DNA of 64,000 nucleotides from Candidatus Poribacteria bacterium (GTDB lineage: Bacteria; Poribacteria; WGA-4E; WGA-3G), in contig JAJEDN010000016.1 in the NCBI GenBank assembly GCA_022821495.1, positions 38,781-102,780 on the forward strand, given 5' to 3'. A program made the translations under genes and the position numbers. Below the pieces are notes generated by a model. It saw only the letters and a list, made by a program, of their open reading frames with translations, was not told where the DNA came from and did not search any database. Of the stretch, positions 57,814-64,000 are shown piece by piece (the first letter of the stretch is position 1; each line of letters opens with the position of its first letter).

Positions 57814-58036
57814 GGTTATCAGTTATCGGTTCTGAAAGTCCCCCTGATAAGGGGGATTTAGGGGGTTGAGTTCTGAAAGTCCCCCTGATAAGGGGCGGTG
57901 AATGCCCATAAGGCATTCATACCCGGTGAATGCCCATAAGGCATTCATACCGTTGATTCTGATTCTTTAGGGGGTTAAATGATAATCCACATAAAACTCT
58001 TTAACTGATAACTGAGAACCGATAACTGACAACTAT
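57814..58036. repeat. Heptamer-arm element 9 with nested hairpin insertion
   Basis: The left arm GTGGTTATCAGTTATCGGTT and right arm CTCTTTAACTGATAACTGAG, continuing AACCGATAACTGACAACT, enclose two CCCCCTGATAAGGGG cassettes. The second is interrupted after AGGGG by two exact tandem copies of a 28-bp hairpin unit (57896-57923, 57924-57951; arms GAATGCC and GGCATTC). It then resumes as TTTAGGGGGTT at 57966. Confidence 0.75.
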
Positions 58037-58074
58037 TAAAACGGACAACTATCTCACAGGAGATTTTGATAACA

Positions 58075-59295
58075 ATGTACGAAGGATTACCGCGAGCGGT
58101 GCCTGAAGATGTCGGCATGTCCACCTCGCGACTGGAACGTATCGCTCCGGTCATGCAACGCTGGGTTGACGACGGAAAAATTCCCTGTGTATTGACGATG
58201 ATCGCACGTGAAGGCAGACTCGTCCATTTTGAAAAATATGGCATGCAAGACGTTGCTACTGCAAAACCGATAGAATATGACACCATCTTCCGCATTTACT
58301 CGATGACGAAGCCTATTACGAGCATCGCGGTCATGATGCTCTACGAGGAAGGGCATTTTCAGCTCAGCACACCCGTCTCCGAACTGATTCCTGCTTTCAA
58401 GGATATGCAAGTCTACACGGAAAACGGCGAAGCGACTGTTGCTGCGGAACGCGAGATAACAATAAAACATATCCTCACGCATACCGCTGGGTTCACCTAT
58501 GGCCTTGAAAGTGACCATCCAATTGCGCAGCGATATGAGAATATCTTCTTCAACGTCTACGACCTCGCGAAAAAGGTAGACCTCGCGAAAGAGATGGAAG
58601 TGCTCGGAAAGATACCACTTTTTTTTCAACCCGGGACCAGATGGCACTATGGGATGTCATCTGAAGTGATCTGCGCCCTTATCGAAGCGGTATCCGGTAT
58701 GCCGCTTGCCGAATTTTTGAAGACGCGAATATTTAACCCGTTAGGTATGCGCGACACCGATTTCTCCGTGCCAGAGGAAAATGCGGATCGCTATGCAACG
58801 TTATATGAACCCACGGAAGATGGCGGAATTCAGAGGGTTCAAGAAGTATATGGCGCAAACGGACCCTTGAGTTTCTTCCACAATGGTATTGGATTACAAT
58901 CAACGGCTGCGGATTATCTCCGCTTCTGTCAGATGTTACTCAACGATGGCGAGCTTGACAGCGTACGGCTGCTCGGACGAAAAACCGTTGAATGCATCAG
59001 GACGGATCATCTCTCTGATGACTGCAAAATCCATTCTTTCTTCAATCCAGGATGTGGTTTCGGACTTGGGTTCCAGGTTGTCACAGATGTCGCTGATACC
59101 CCAACACTCGGCTCTTTAGGCACTTACGATTGGAGCGGTGCCGCATGTACCAAGTTTTGGATTGATCCTGTGGAGAACTTAATCGGTATTCTCATGACGC
59201 AGTTGTGGGGACTTGGGGTGGATCCGTCTGTGTTTTCATTTCGGGAGTTCTCGGACCAATTCAAGGTTCTCACCTATCAAGCGATTACGAATTAG
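58075..59295 (+). CDS. Serine hydrolase, class C beta-lactamase superfamily, copy 3
   Basis: A 406-residue cytoplasmic paralogue. SxxK in IYSMTKPITSIAVMM near residue 83; Tyr motif HYGMSSEVICALIEAVSG near residue 195. It has insertions of about 10 residues near residue 155 (DLAKKVDLAKEME) and near the C-terminus (WGLGVDPSVFSF) compared with copies 2 and 4. ATG 58075 follows AGGAGA after CTATCTCAC. Within the tandem array this copy is the most diverged of the three signal-less ones. Confidence 0.9.
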   Translation: MYEGLPRAVPEDVGMSTSRLERIAPVMQRWVDDGKIPCVLTMIAREGRLVHFEKYGMQDVATAKPIEYDTIFRIYSMTKPITSIAVMMLYEEGHFQLSTPVSELIPAFKDMQVYTENGEATVAAEREITIKHILTHTAGFTYGLESDHPIAQRYENIFFNVYDLAKKVDLAKEMEVLGKIPLFFQPGTRWHYGMSSEVICALIEAVSGMPLAEFLKTRIFNPLGMRDTDFSVPEENADRYATLYEPTEDGGIQRVQEVYGANGPLSFFHNGIGLQSTAADYLRFCQMLLNDGELDSVRLLGRKTVECIRTDHLSDDCKIHSFFNPGCGFGLGFQVVTDVADTPTLGSLGTYDWSGAACTKFWIDPVENLIGILMTQLWGLGVDPSVFSFREFSDQFKVLTYQAITN

Positions 59296-59340
59296 ATTGA
59301 CGCAAACTGATAACCATTTTTGCAACAAAGGAGAAATTTT

Positions 59341-60519
59341 ATGGCAATATATGATGGACTGCCTCGCGCGGTGCCTGAAGATGTCGGCATGTCCACCTCA
59401 CGATTAGGACGCATCGCTCCGGTCATGCAAGGCTGGATTGAGGTTGGAAAAATCCCGTGTGCGTTGACGATGATCGCGCGTGAAGGCAGACTCGTCCATT
59501 TTGAAAAATTTGGCACACAAGACGTTGACACTGCGAAACCCGTGGAATTTGATACCATCTTCCGCATCTACTCGATGACGAAACCGATTACCAGCATCGC
59601 GGTCATGATGCTCTATGAAGAAGGGCATTTTCAACTCGGTACACCCGTCTCTGAATGGATTCCGGCTTTCAAGAACATGCAGGTCTACACTGAAGGTGGC
59701 GAGGCTATTGTTGATGCTGAGCGAGAAATGACGATAAAGCATCTGCTCACACATACCGCTGGACTTATCTACGGCGGCGACTGGGAGCATCCGATTAATG
59801 AGCGGTATAAAGCAGCAGACTTCTACGGCGGGGACCTCACACACATGGCGAAAGAACTCGGAAATATACCGCTCCTTCACCATCCGGGTGATGGATGGAA
59901 CTACGGGATGTCCACCGATGTCCTCGGTTATCTTGTAGAAGTTGTGTCTGGGATGCCGTTTGAGGAATTCTTGAAAACCCAGATTTTTGAGCCTTTAGGT
60001 ATGGTGGATACCGCTTTTTCAGTACCAGACGAAAAGGCTGATAGATATGCAACGTTGTATGAACCCTCCGAAGACGGCGGTATTCAGGTAATTGAGAATG
60101 CCCCTGTTTCCAGCGGACCGCTAAGCTTTCACCACTCCGGTGGTGCAGGGCTGCTATCAACCGCCGCAGATTACCTCCGTTTCTGCCAGATGTTGCTCAA
60201 CGAAGGTGAACTTGATGGCGTACGCCTGCTCGGAACTAAAACCGTTGAACTCATCAGGATGAATCATATCTCTGACGATTGGCACCCCCTTGAAAGGACT
60301 GGATGTGGTTTCGGACTCGGATTCGCCGTTGTCACCGATGTCGCTGATACGCACACGCTCGGTTCCTCAGGGACTTACAGCTGGGGAGGTCTCGCAAGTA
60401 CCACATTTTGGATTGATCCTGTGGAAGAATTAATCGCTATTCTGATGACACAATTAATCGGCGATTCCCCATTCCACGCCCAATTCCGTGTCCTCACATA
60501 TCAGGCAATTACAGATTAA
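59341..60519 (+). CDS. Serine hydrolase, class C beta-lactamase superfamily, copy 4
   Basis: A 392-residue paralogue without signal peptide, close to copy 2 (GLPRAVPEDVGMSTSRLGRI at the N-terminus). SxxK in IYSMTKPITSIAVMM near residue 83; Tyr motif NYGMSTDVLGYLVEVVSG near residue 187. AAAGGAG precedes ATG 59341. The gap to copy 3 is 45 bp and repeat-free, so these two are probably co-transcribed. ThuA follows after 62 bp. Confidence 0.91.
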   Translation: MAIYDGLPRAVPEDVGMSTSRLGRIAPVMQGWIEVGKIPCALTMIAREGRLVHFEKFGTQDVDTAKPVEFDTIFRIYSMTKPITSIAVMMLYEEGHFQLGTPVSEWIPAFKNMQVYTEGGEAIVDAEREMTIKHLLTHTAGLIYGGDWEHPINERYKAADFYGGDLTHMAKELGNIPLLHHPGDGWNYGMSTDVLGYLVEVVSGMPFEEFLKTQIFEPLGMVDTAFSVPDEKADRYATLYEPSEDGGIQVIENAPVSSGPLSFHHSGGAGLLSTAADYLRFCQMLLNEGELDGVRLLGTKTVELIRMNHISDDWHPLERTGCGFGLGFAVVTDVADTHTLGSSGTYSWGGLASTTFWIDPVEELIAILMTQLIGDSPFHAQFRVLTYQAITD

Positions 60520-60527
60520 ATCTGCAA

Positions 60528-60552
60528 AGTAGTAGGCATACTCCGTATGCCG
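60528..60552. repeat. Hairpin repeat with GTAGTAG prefix, copy 3
   Basis: AGTAGTAG then GGCATAC-TCC-GTATGCC, a 7-bp perfect stem between hydrolase copy 4 and the ThuA gene. Confidence 0.6.
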
Positions 60553-60581
60553 AAACCTAAGTCCAAGGAGAAAGAAACACC

Positions 60582-61196
60582 ATGAAGATTGCAGTCGTAA
60601 CCGGCGAACACGGATTTCAAGAAAAACAGTTTGACGCAGTATTTGAAAGTATGAAAGACATCGAATTCGTCCGAGAAGATCTGGATGTTTTTGTAGATGA
60701 CCCTAACCAGTCAAGCTATGACACCGTCGTCTTTTACAACTTTCACCGTCCCTATCCCACAGATGCCCAAGCACAGGCGATTCTCGGTTTAACAGAACGC
60801 GGACAAGGTGTAGTGATCCTCCATCACGCCATCTTAGCATTCCCAGAATGGGACACCTTTTCTGAAATGTGTGGAATTGATGCGCGTGGCGAATTCGGCT
60901 ACTATCCACGGCAAACGCTTCAACTGCAAATCGCTGAGGCTAACCATCCCATTACCGAAGGACTCACCGCATGGGAGATGGGCGACGAAACCTATACGAT
61001 GAAATCTGCTGGCGATGATAGTACCATTCTTTTGACAGTTGAGCATCCGAACAGTATGGAGGTCCTCGGTTGGGCACGTGAATATCGAAAATCCCGCATC
61101 TTCTGCCTCCAGAGCGGACACGACGATGTAACCTTTTCTAACCCGAACTTCCGGGAGGTCCTACAACGCGGCATTCACTGGTGCGCGAAAACATAG
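60582..61196 (+). CDS. ThuA-like (trehalose utilisation) domain protein
   Basis: A 204-residue protein with a class I glutamine-amidotransferase-like fold of the ThuA family. VVFYNFHRPYPTDAQAQAIL, GQGVVILHHAI and the C-terminal NFREVLQRGIHWCAK are family hallmarks. ThuA proteins are linked to sugar catabolism but lack a proven activity in most cases. AAGGAGA is upstream of the ATG. The next gene is a sugar epimerase, consistent with a saccharide theme. Confidence 0.9.
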   Translation: MKIAVVTGEHGFQEKQFDAVFESMKDIEFVREDLDVFVDDPNQSSYDTVVFYNFHRPYPTDAQAQAILGLTERGQGVVILHHAILAFPEWDTFSEMCGIDARGEFGYYPRQTLQLQIAEANHPITEGLTAWEMGDETYTMKSAGDDSTILLTVEHPNSMEVLGWAREYRKSRIFCLQSGHDDVTFSNPNFREVLQRGIHWCAKT

Positions 61197-61209
61197 TAGA
61201 GGGTAGACA

Positions 61210-62337
61210 ATGGAAATCCACATTTTTTCGCTGCATCAATCCAGAATGGCTTGGACCCATGTGCTCTACATCGGAATCTATTGTGTTCTTTTCCTACTTT
61301 TTTCAACAAAGATGCTCGTAAATGCTGATAAAGGGGAGACTATGGTGCATACAACGTATTCAGTAGCCGTAAAGACGATTGACGACTTCCAAGTTTACTA
61401 CATCCAACAGGATGGAAAAGCAGTCGCCGAAATCGTACCCGCACTCGGAAATAACTGCTACGCTTTCAAGGTCGCAGACGGAGACACTTGGTTGAATTTA
61501 ATAGACGCACCGCCGGATCTTGCCACATTAGAAGAACGACCCACCGCTTATGGCAATCCGATTCTGTTCCCGTTCCCGAACCGAATCCGAAACGGGACGT
61601 GGCAATTTGAGGGCAAAACCTACCAATTTGACAAAGCACCCGAATCACCAACCACAATCCACGGTCTGTTATTAAATCAGCCCTATCAGGTCGAAAGCCA
61701 TATTGCTGATGAAAACGGAGCGACTTTGGTCTGCTCGCTTAACTCTCAAGATTTTCCCGAAGTCGGCCGCCAATATCCATTTCCCTTTAAAATAGAGATT
61801 ACCTATACCCTCAAAGATGCTGTGTTAACAATGGGAATTGCCATCAAAAATACAGGCAACCAGAATATGCCAATGGGCTTCGGGATCCACCCGTATTTCA
61901 GCGTAGATCTCGGCACCGAAGCCGATGCATCACAAGCCGTAATTACCGTTCCTGCCGCTAAGTATTGGGAGCTTGATGAAGTCCTCGTGCCAACGGGAAA
62001 ACAACAAGATGTTAGCGGTACACTGGATCTACAGAGTGGACAACCGTTCGCAAAACTCAAACTGGATCATGTCTTTACAGACGTTCAATTAGTTGATGGC
62101 GTGAGTCGATGCCGCATTGAAAATCGGGACACCGGATACGGCATGGTAATGGAATCAGATGCCCAGTTCAGGGAATTGGTCGTCTACACACCCCCCGATA
62201 GAGATGCCATCTGCTTTGAACCTTACACCTGTCCAACAGATGCCATCAATCTTGAGGCGCGCGGAATACCCGCAGGCGTAATTGTGCTTGCCCCCAATGA
62301 AACGTTTTCCGGTACCGTCCGCTTTATGGTACAGTAA
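61210..62337 (+). CDS. Aldose 1-epimerase (mutarotase) family protein
   Basis: Interconverts anomers of aldoses. GNPILFPFPNRIRNGTW near residue 117, TTIHGLLLNQPY near residue 147, the catalytic His in MGFGIHPYF near residue 222 and the catalytic Glu in AICFEPYTCPTDA near residue 338 are present. The first 44 residues form a membrane/signal-like segment (VLYIGIYCVLFLLFS). An ATG at 61342 with AAAGGGGAG just upstream would give a normal cytoplasmic enzyme, and the choice is open. The gap from ThuA is 13 bp. Confidence 0.9.
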   Translation: MEIHIFSLHQSRMAWTHVLYIGIYCVLFLLFSTKMLVNADKGETMVHTTYSVAVKTIDDFQVYYIQQDGKAVAEIVPALGNNCYAFKVADGDTWLNLIDAPPDLATLEERPTAYGNPILFPFPNRIRNGTWQFEGKTYQFDKAPESPTTIHGLLLNQPYQVESHIADENGATLVCSLNSQDFPEVGRQYPFPFKIEITYTLKDAVLTMGIAIKNTGNQNMPMGFGIHPYFSVDLGTEADASQAVITVPAAKYWELDEVLVPTGKQQDVSGTLDLQSGQPFAKLKLDHVFTDVQLVDGVSRCRIENRDTGYGMVMESDAQFRELVVYTPPDRDAICFEPYTCPTDAINLEARGIPAGVIVLAPNETFSGTVRFMVQ

Positions 62338-62365
62338 CGTACAATAACGTGAGTTTGATAAATAT

Positions 62366-62456
62366 AGGACTTACGCAGCCCCTACTGCAGGCGGGGTTTG
62401 AAACCCCGCTTGCAGTGCATCAGACATCCGTTATCATGGAAAAATGCGTAAGTCCT
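62366..62456. mobile_element. MITE-like element, AGGACTTACGCA family, 91 bp
   Basis: Perfect 12-bp inverted ends AGGACTTACGCA (62366-62377) and TGCGTAAGTCCT (62445-62456). The interior hairpin has arms GCGGGGTTT and AAACCCCGC. It is the cleanest copy of this family in the window. Confidence 0.8.
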
Positions 62457-62482
62457 AAAATACTTAGAATCGACCCATTTTC

Positions 62483-62520
62483 TCTCAAAGTCCCCCTGAT
62501 AAGGGGGATTTAGGGGGTTG
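62483..62520. repeat. CCCCCTGATAAGGGGG cassette upstream of the 62549 gene
   Basis: CTCTCAAAGTCCCCCTGATA followed by AGGGGGATTTAGGGGGTT, identical to the units at 52310-52470. It ends about 30 bp before the start codon. Confidence 0.75.
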
Positions 62521-62548
62521 AATCGCTCAACCTCAAGGAGAACACCAT

Positions 62549-63454
62549 TTGATTCGTGCCTTATGCCTTCTTCCACTTTTCTTCCTAATTACCCAGCCAT
62601 GTATAGCAATCCGCGAAGGCACAGCAACTGCGGATGTCTTTATCAAACGGTACAAACGATCTGGCGACTACGGCAAACTCGCGCTCTGGCACGAAGCCGC
62701 CGCAGCGTGCCTCAAACGCATCTCTGTCCCCATGAACGAAATCGCACGCAACTACTACATCCGGCGCGGATACAAGCAGTGGGCGGCACGAGCGGAAAAA
62801 GAAGCACACGAGATTCAAAAACAGTATGAATACCACCGTAAACTCGCAAAAATTGCTTGGCAAAAATCAGAAACCCCGGAACCTGTCCTAAATGCCGAGC
62901 GTGCGAATATAGCAAAATTTATCGCAACATGGCTTCCACGCTACCCTGATCGATTTTACGAGTTCGGCATCTATCCTACATTTTTTAGGATGCAACGAGA
63001 ATTAGCAAAACAGGAAGGCGATTATGTAAAGGCACTCCAACTTGAAGCGGATGCAGCAGAAATGTGTGCAGCGCAATACGAAAAGATGCCTATCGCCTAT
63101 GGACTCAAAGGTTATCAAAAACACCGAGACGCATATCGGCAACACGCCTTGTTACTTCGGCACCTTTCACAGCAAAACCCGAACGGATTACCAACAGAAG
63201 TAAACGCAGCCAAACAGATAGCGCGTTCCCTCGAAACTCAGGCGGTTCCCGCTCCGCAAAAATCGGACGTGATACTACACATCGCAAAATCGGATGCGCG
63301 AGTCAAATCCGCTTTAGAAAATCATAGCGGCGTTCACGCGCACCCATCTTTTCAAGGATGCGCGTGGATCGTCAAATTCTCTAATCACAGTCGCGGGAAC
63401 CTCGTGACCGCAATTATTGACGAAAAAGCTGCCAAAGTGTTAGACGTATTTTAG
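62549..63454 (+). CDS. Secreted helical protein of unknown function
   Basis: A 301-residue protein. TTG 62549 with AAGGAG upstream gives a signal peptide (MIRALCLLPLFFLITQPCIA). The mature part is strongly helical and rich in Ala, Lys, Glu and Tyr (ARNYYIRRGYKQWAARAEKE, AKQEGDYVKALQLEADAAEM), resembling TPR-like repeats. The last 60 residues (KSDARVKSALENHSGVHAHP, KAAKVLDVF) form a small alpha/beta domain. Not recognised. It is flanked by repeats and probably transcribed alone. Confidence 0.75.
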   Translation: MIRALCLLPLFFLITQPCIAIREGTATADVFIKRYKRSGDYGKLALWHEAAAACLKRISVPMNEIARNYYIRRGYKQWAARAEKEAHEIQKQYEYHRKLAKIAWQKSETPEPVLNAERANIAKFIATWLPRYPDRFYEFGIYPTFFRMQRELAKQEGDYVKALQLEADAAEMCAAQYEKMPIAYGLKGYQKHRDAYRQHALLLRHLSQQNPNGLPTEVNAAKQIARSLETQAVPAPQKSDVILHIAKSDARVKSALENHSGVHAHPSFQGCAWIVKFSNHSRGNLVTAIIDEKAAKVLDVF

Positions 63455-63732
63455 ACTGTCTTACAGTCAGCACAGTTTCAACTTTCAAATGAGAGATAAA
63501 CCCGGTTCGTAGTAGGGCAATTGATTGCCCGTCCCGCTGACAACCGAAAACCTCTATTTTTTCTTGACAACAACTCCCAACCATGAAACAATAGAAAATC
63601 CTTAAGTTTTTCAGACCAAAAGGTTGTATTAAAATACTTCACGCCAAAACGATTTTGGAGTATTGAAACGGTTTTATACAAAATTCGTTTTTACTAACGA
63701 TAACCGATATAATTGAGGGCGGTGGAATTTTC
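63455..63732. other. Intergenic region with one hairpin repeat
   Basis: It contains the CGTAGTAG/GGGCAAT hairpin at 63504-63531, identical to that at 51402-51429. TTGACA near 63564 with a weak AACAAT 17 bp later could be a promoter. No coding frame of note was seen. Confidence 0.4.
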
Positions 63733-63861
63733 TTATAGTAAAGCCCATAATTATTGAGACACATCCAATCAAAGCGATTCCCATCTTATTCCCCCCTGAT
63801 AAGGGGGGTTAGGGGGGTTATCTTCGTAAAAGTGTTCATTTATTTTCGGATTTTACTATAA
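63733..63861 (+). mobile_element. MITE-like element, TTATAGTAAA family, copy 3
   Basis: 129 bp bounded by TTATAGTAAAGCCC and GGATTTTACTATAA. The interior carries one CCCCCCTGATAAGGGGGG cassette and GGGGGGTTATCTTCGTAAAA followed by GTGTTCATT, the same module that is duplicated in copy 2. Confidence 0.75.
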
Positions 63862-63890
63862 TTACTAAAGTTTGGACGATATTGTAAAGT

Positions 63891-63998
63891 TTATGCTGCC
63901 TTGTCGAAAGGCAGTGTCGTATCGGGTTGAAAATCGGTGCTAATATTCTGTGAGTTTGTTTTTCGCTTGAACTTGGCAGAAAATGATGCCACCGCCAT
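63891..63998 (-). CDS. Possible 3' end of a gene entering from the right edge
   Basis: On the minus strand a frame reads MAVASFSAKFKRKT, then NSQNISTDFQPDTTLPFDKA and a stop at 63891-63893. The composition is protein-like, but only about 36 codons are visible and the ATG at 63996-63998 may be internal or spurious. No family is recognised. Confidence 0.3.
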   Translation of the reverse strand: MAVASFSAKFKRKTNSQNISTDFQPDTTLPFDKAA

Positions 63999-64000
63999 TT

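Overview
This 64-kb window is a bacterial chromosome segment of about 50% G+C. No rRNA, tRNA, CRISPR array or intact transposase gene is visible. Several signs point to an uncultured, heterotrophic, Poribacteria-like lineage: LamG-domain secreted proteins with a shared C-terminal tail, a DUF1501 protein, Gfo/Idh/MocA and SDR oxidoreductases, ThuA, an aa3 oxidase next to an unusual b/c-type cytochrome cluster, and very many short palindromic intergenic repeats. The assignment is an inference from gene content, not a phylogeny.

Layout. 1-2.8 kb: TRAP permease (cut by the window edge), a DUF3311 protein and a sodium:solute symporter, overlapping head to tail. 2.9-3.7 kb: a lipoprotein. 3.9-8.1 kb, minus strand: ferredoxin, gmk, a Uma2-type nuclease gene, coaBC and rsmA, driven by a near-consensus promoter at 8.2 kb. 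8.6-16.6 kb: mixed housekeeping and catabolic genes (SDR, DUF1501, rsmD, bicupin, GH36-like glycosidase, uracil-DNA glycosylase, LamG protein). 17.0-43.3 kb: a 26-kb respiratory cluster. It runs from a perfect sigma70-type promoter through Rieske protein, split cytochrome b, an eight-haem cytochrome c, a small cytochrome c, two cupredoxins, a CydA-like protein, three more membrane or secreted c-type cytochromes, an ABC exporter, a complete aa3-type oxidase set with haem A synthesis and SCO, and ends with a universal-stress/PCP_red/rubredoxin fusion and an intrinsic terminator. 43.6-45.1 kb: a type II restriction-modification system with a frameshifted methyltransferase and a BglII-like endonuclease. 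45.2-49.3 kb: PQQ-propeller protein, Mrp ATPase, PCP_red protein and a HEPN/MNT toxin-antitoxin pair. 49.6-54.8 kb: tandem lipoproteins, SDR, Gfo/Idh/MocA and LamG. 55.0-63.5 kb: four tandem class-C beta-lactamase-like serine hydrolases, ThuA, aldose epimerase and a secreted helical protein.

The most distinctive feature is the intergenic DNA. At least five classes of short repeats are interleaved and nested: (1) leader elements whose conserved 3' end carries the Shine-Dalgarno sequence at a fixed distance from the start codon of five genes, plus a sixth whose expected start codon is CTA; (2) elements bounded by inverted arms of tandem heptamers (GTTATAA/GTTATCA-like on the left, TTATAAC/TGATAAC-like on the right) lying between co-directional genes and intruding into reading frames; (3) MITE-like elements with TTATAGTAAA, AGGACTTACGCA or CAGGG(T/C)TATTTAGTT termini; (4) CCCCCTGATAAGGGGG cassettes, often tandem; (5) hairpins following CGTAGTAG, or of the GGCGAGG...CCTCGCC type, one of them inside ctaA. 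Most of the striking observations concern these repeats and the composition of the respiratory cluster.
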